A model generated the notes under the pieces. It did not search any database and was not told the origin of the DNA. It worked only from the letters and a program-made list of their open reading frames with translations. The position numbers and the translations under genes are program-made. DNA of 5,856 nt. Source: Blastocatellia bacterium. GTDB taxonomy: Bacteria > Acidobacteriota > Blastocatellia > Pyrinomonadales > Pyrinomonadaceae. The stretch lies in assembly GCA_003175865.1 (NCBI GenBank), contig PSRF01000420.1, positions 1-5,856 of the forward strand, written 5' to 3'. Shown in pieces: positions 5,741 to 5,856 of the stretch; the stretch's first letter is position 1, and each line of letters opens with the position of its first letter.

Positions 5741-5856
5741 ATGGGATTGCATACATCGATATATAGAGATCAGCCCCAAACGGTCGGGGCTAATGAGGTA
5801 TTGAATCAGTGTCAACTTGCGAAGGAATTTGAAGAGGCTGGAGAGTTTAGTCAGGC
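5741..5856 (+). CDS. Partial gene: N-terminus of a probable TPR-type helical-repeat protein
   Basis: An ATG with a good Shine-Dalgarno opens a frame that stays open for 38 codons and runs off the window end. There is no signal peptide or membrane segment, so a cytoplasmic protein is expected. Residues about 20-38 (VLNQCQLAKEFEEAGEFSQA) look like helix A and the turn of a tetratricopeptide repeat, in the style of acidobacterial proteins whose repeats read LAxxLEEAGEYExA. This is judged from one partial repeat and may be wrong. The gene is divergent from the small secreted-protein gene, 143 bases apart, with overlapping promoters. If the rest is a TPR protein it could be a sensor or regulator that binds a peptide. 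A short inverted repeat, AGCCCC/GGGGCT, lies inside the coding part at 5772-5791. Confidence 0.6.
   Translation, partial: MGLHTSIYRDQPQTVGANEVLNQCQLAKEFEEAGEFSQ

Noticed and set aside
5772..5791. AGCCCC-N8-GGGGCT hairpin as a terminator
   Set aside because: No T-run follows, and it lies within the open frame of the TPR-like gene, so coding sequence explains it better.
5624..5815. 63-codon minus-strand frame across the right-hand intergenic region
   Set aside because: It overlaps both predicted promoters and the TPR-like gene start, and its product shows no signal peptide or motif.

Overview
The window looks like chromosomal DNA of moderate GC from a member of the Acidobacteriota, plausibly Blastocatellia or Pyrinomonadaceae-like. 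The reasons are a large exported GWxTD-domain protein of the type common in that phylum, a tatB-tatC pair with a long insert in TatC, an archaeal/LigB-type ATP-dependent DNA ligase, and a tiny Thr/Ser/Pro-rich exported protein beside what appears to be a TPR-type gene. This assignment is inference from protein style; no marker gene is present.

Layout from left to right. Bases 1-51 carry two copies of a short CAAGC-N4-GCTTG hairpin repeat. On the minus strand follow a GWxTD-domain exported protein (1693 to 80), tatC (2925 to 1858) and a TatA/TatB-type protein (3323 to 2937, GTG start). tatB and tatC are 11 bases apart and form an operon. The GWxTD gene has its own good promoter, with an inverted repeat over the -10 box. 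Divergent from tatB, on the plus strand, is an ATP-dependent DNA ligase (3479 to 5122, TTG start with a strong Shine-Dalgarno). A gap of about 230 bases holds only a doubtful 33-codon ORF. The right end has a divergent pair: a small secreted, entirely acidic protein (5597 to 5352, minus) and the first 38 codons of a probable TPR-type protein (5741 to past the window end, plus). Their 143-base intergenic region holds overlapping divergent promoters and two clean dyads.

How the genes work together. TatB and TatC are the substrate-binding part of the twin-arginine translocase that exports folded proteins; no tatA is in view. The ligase is an isolated DNA-repair or replication enzyme with no Ku or LigD neighbour in view. 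The part most likely to be undescribed is the right end: a secreted small peptide precursor head-to-head with a TPR-like gene under shared control. That architecture recalls peptide-receptor signalling pairs (Rap/Phr, RRNPP), but the receptor is cut off by the window edge, so this remains a hypothesis.
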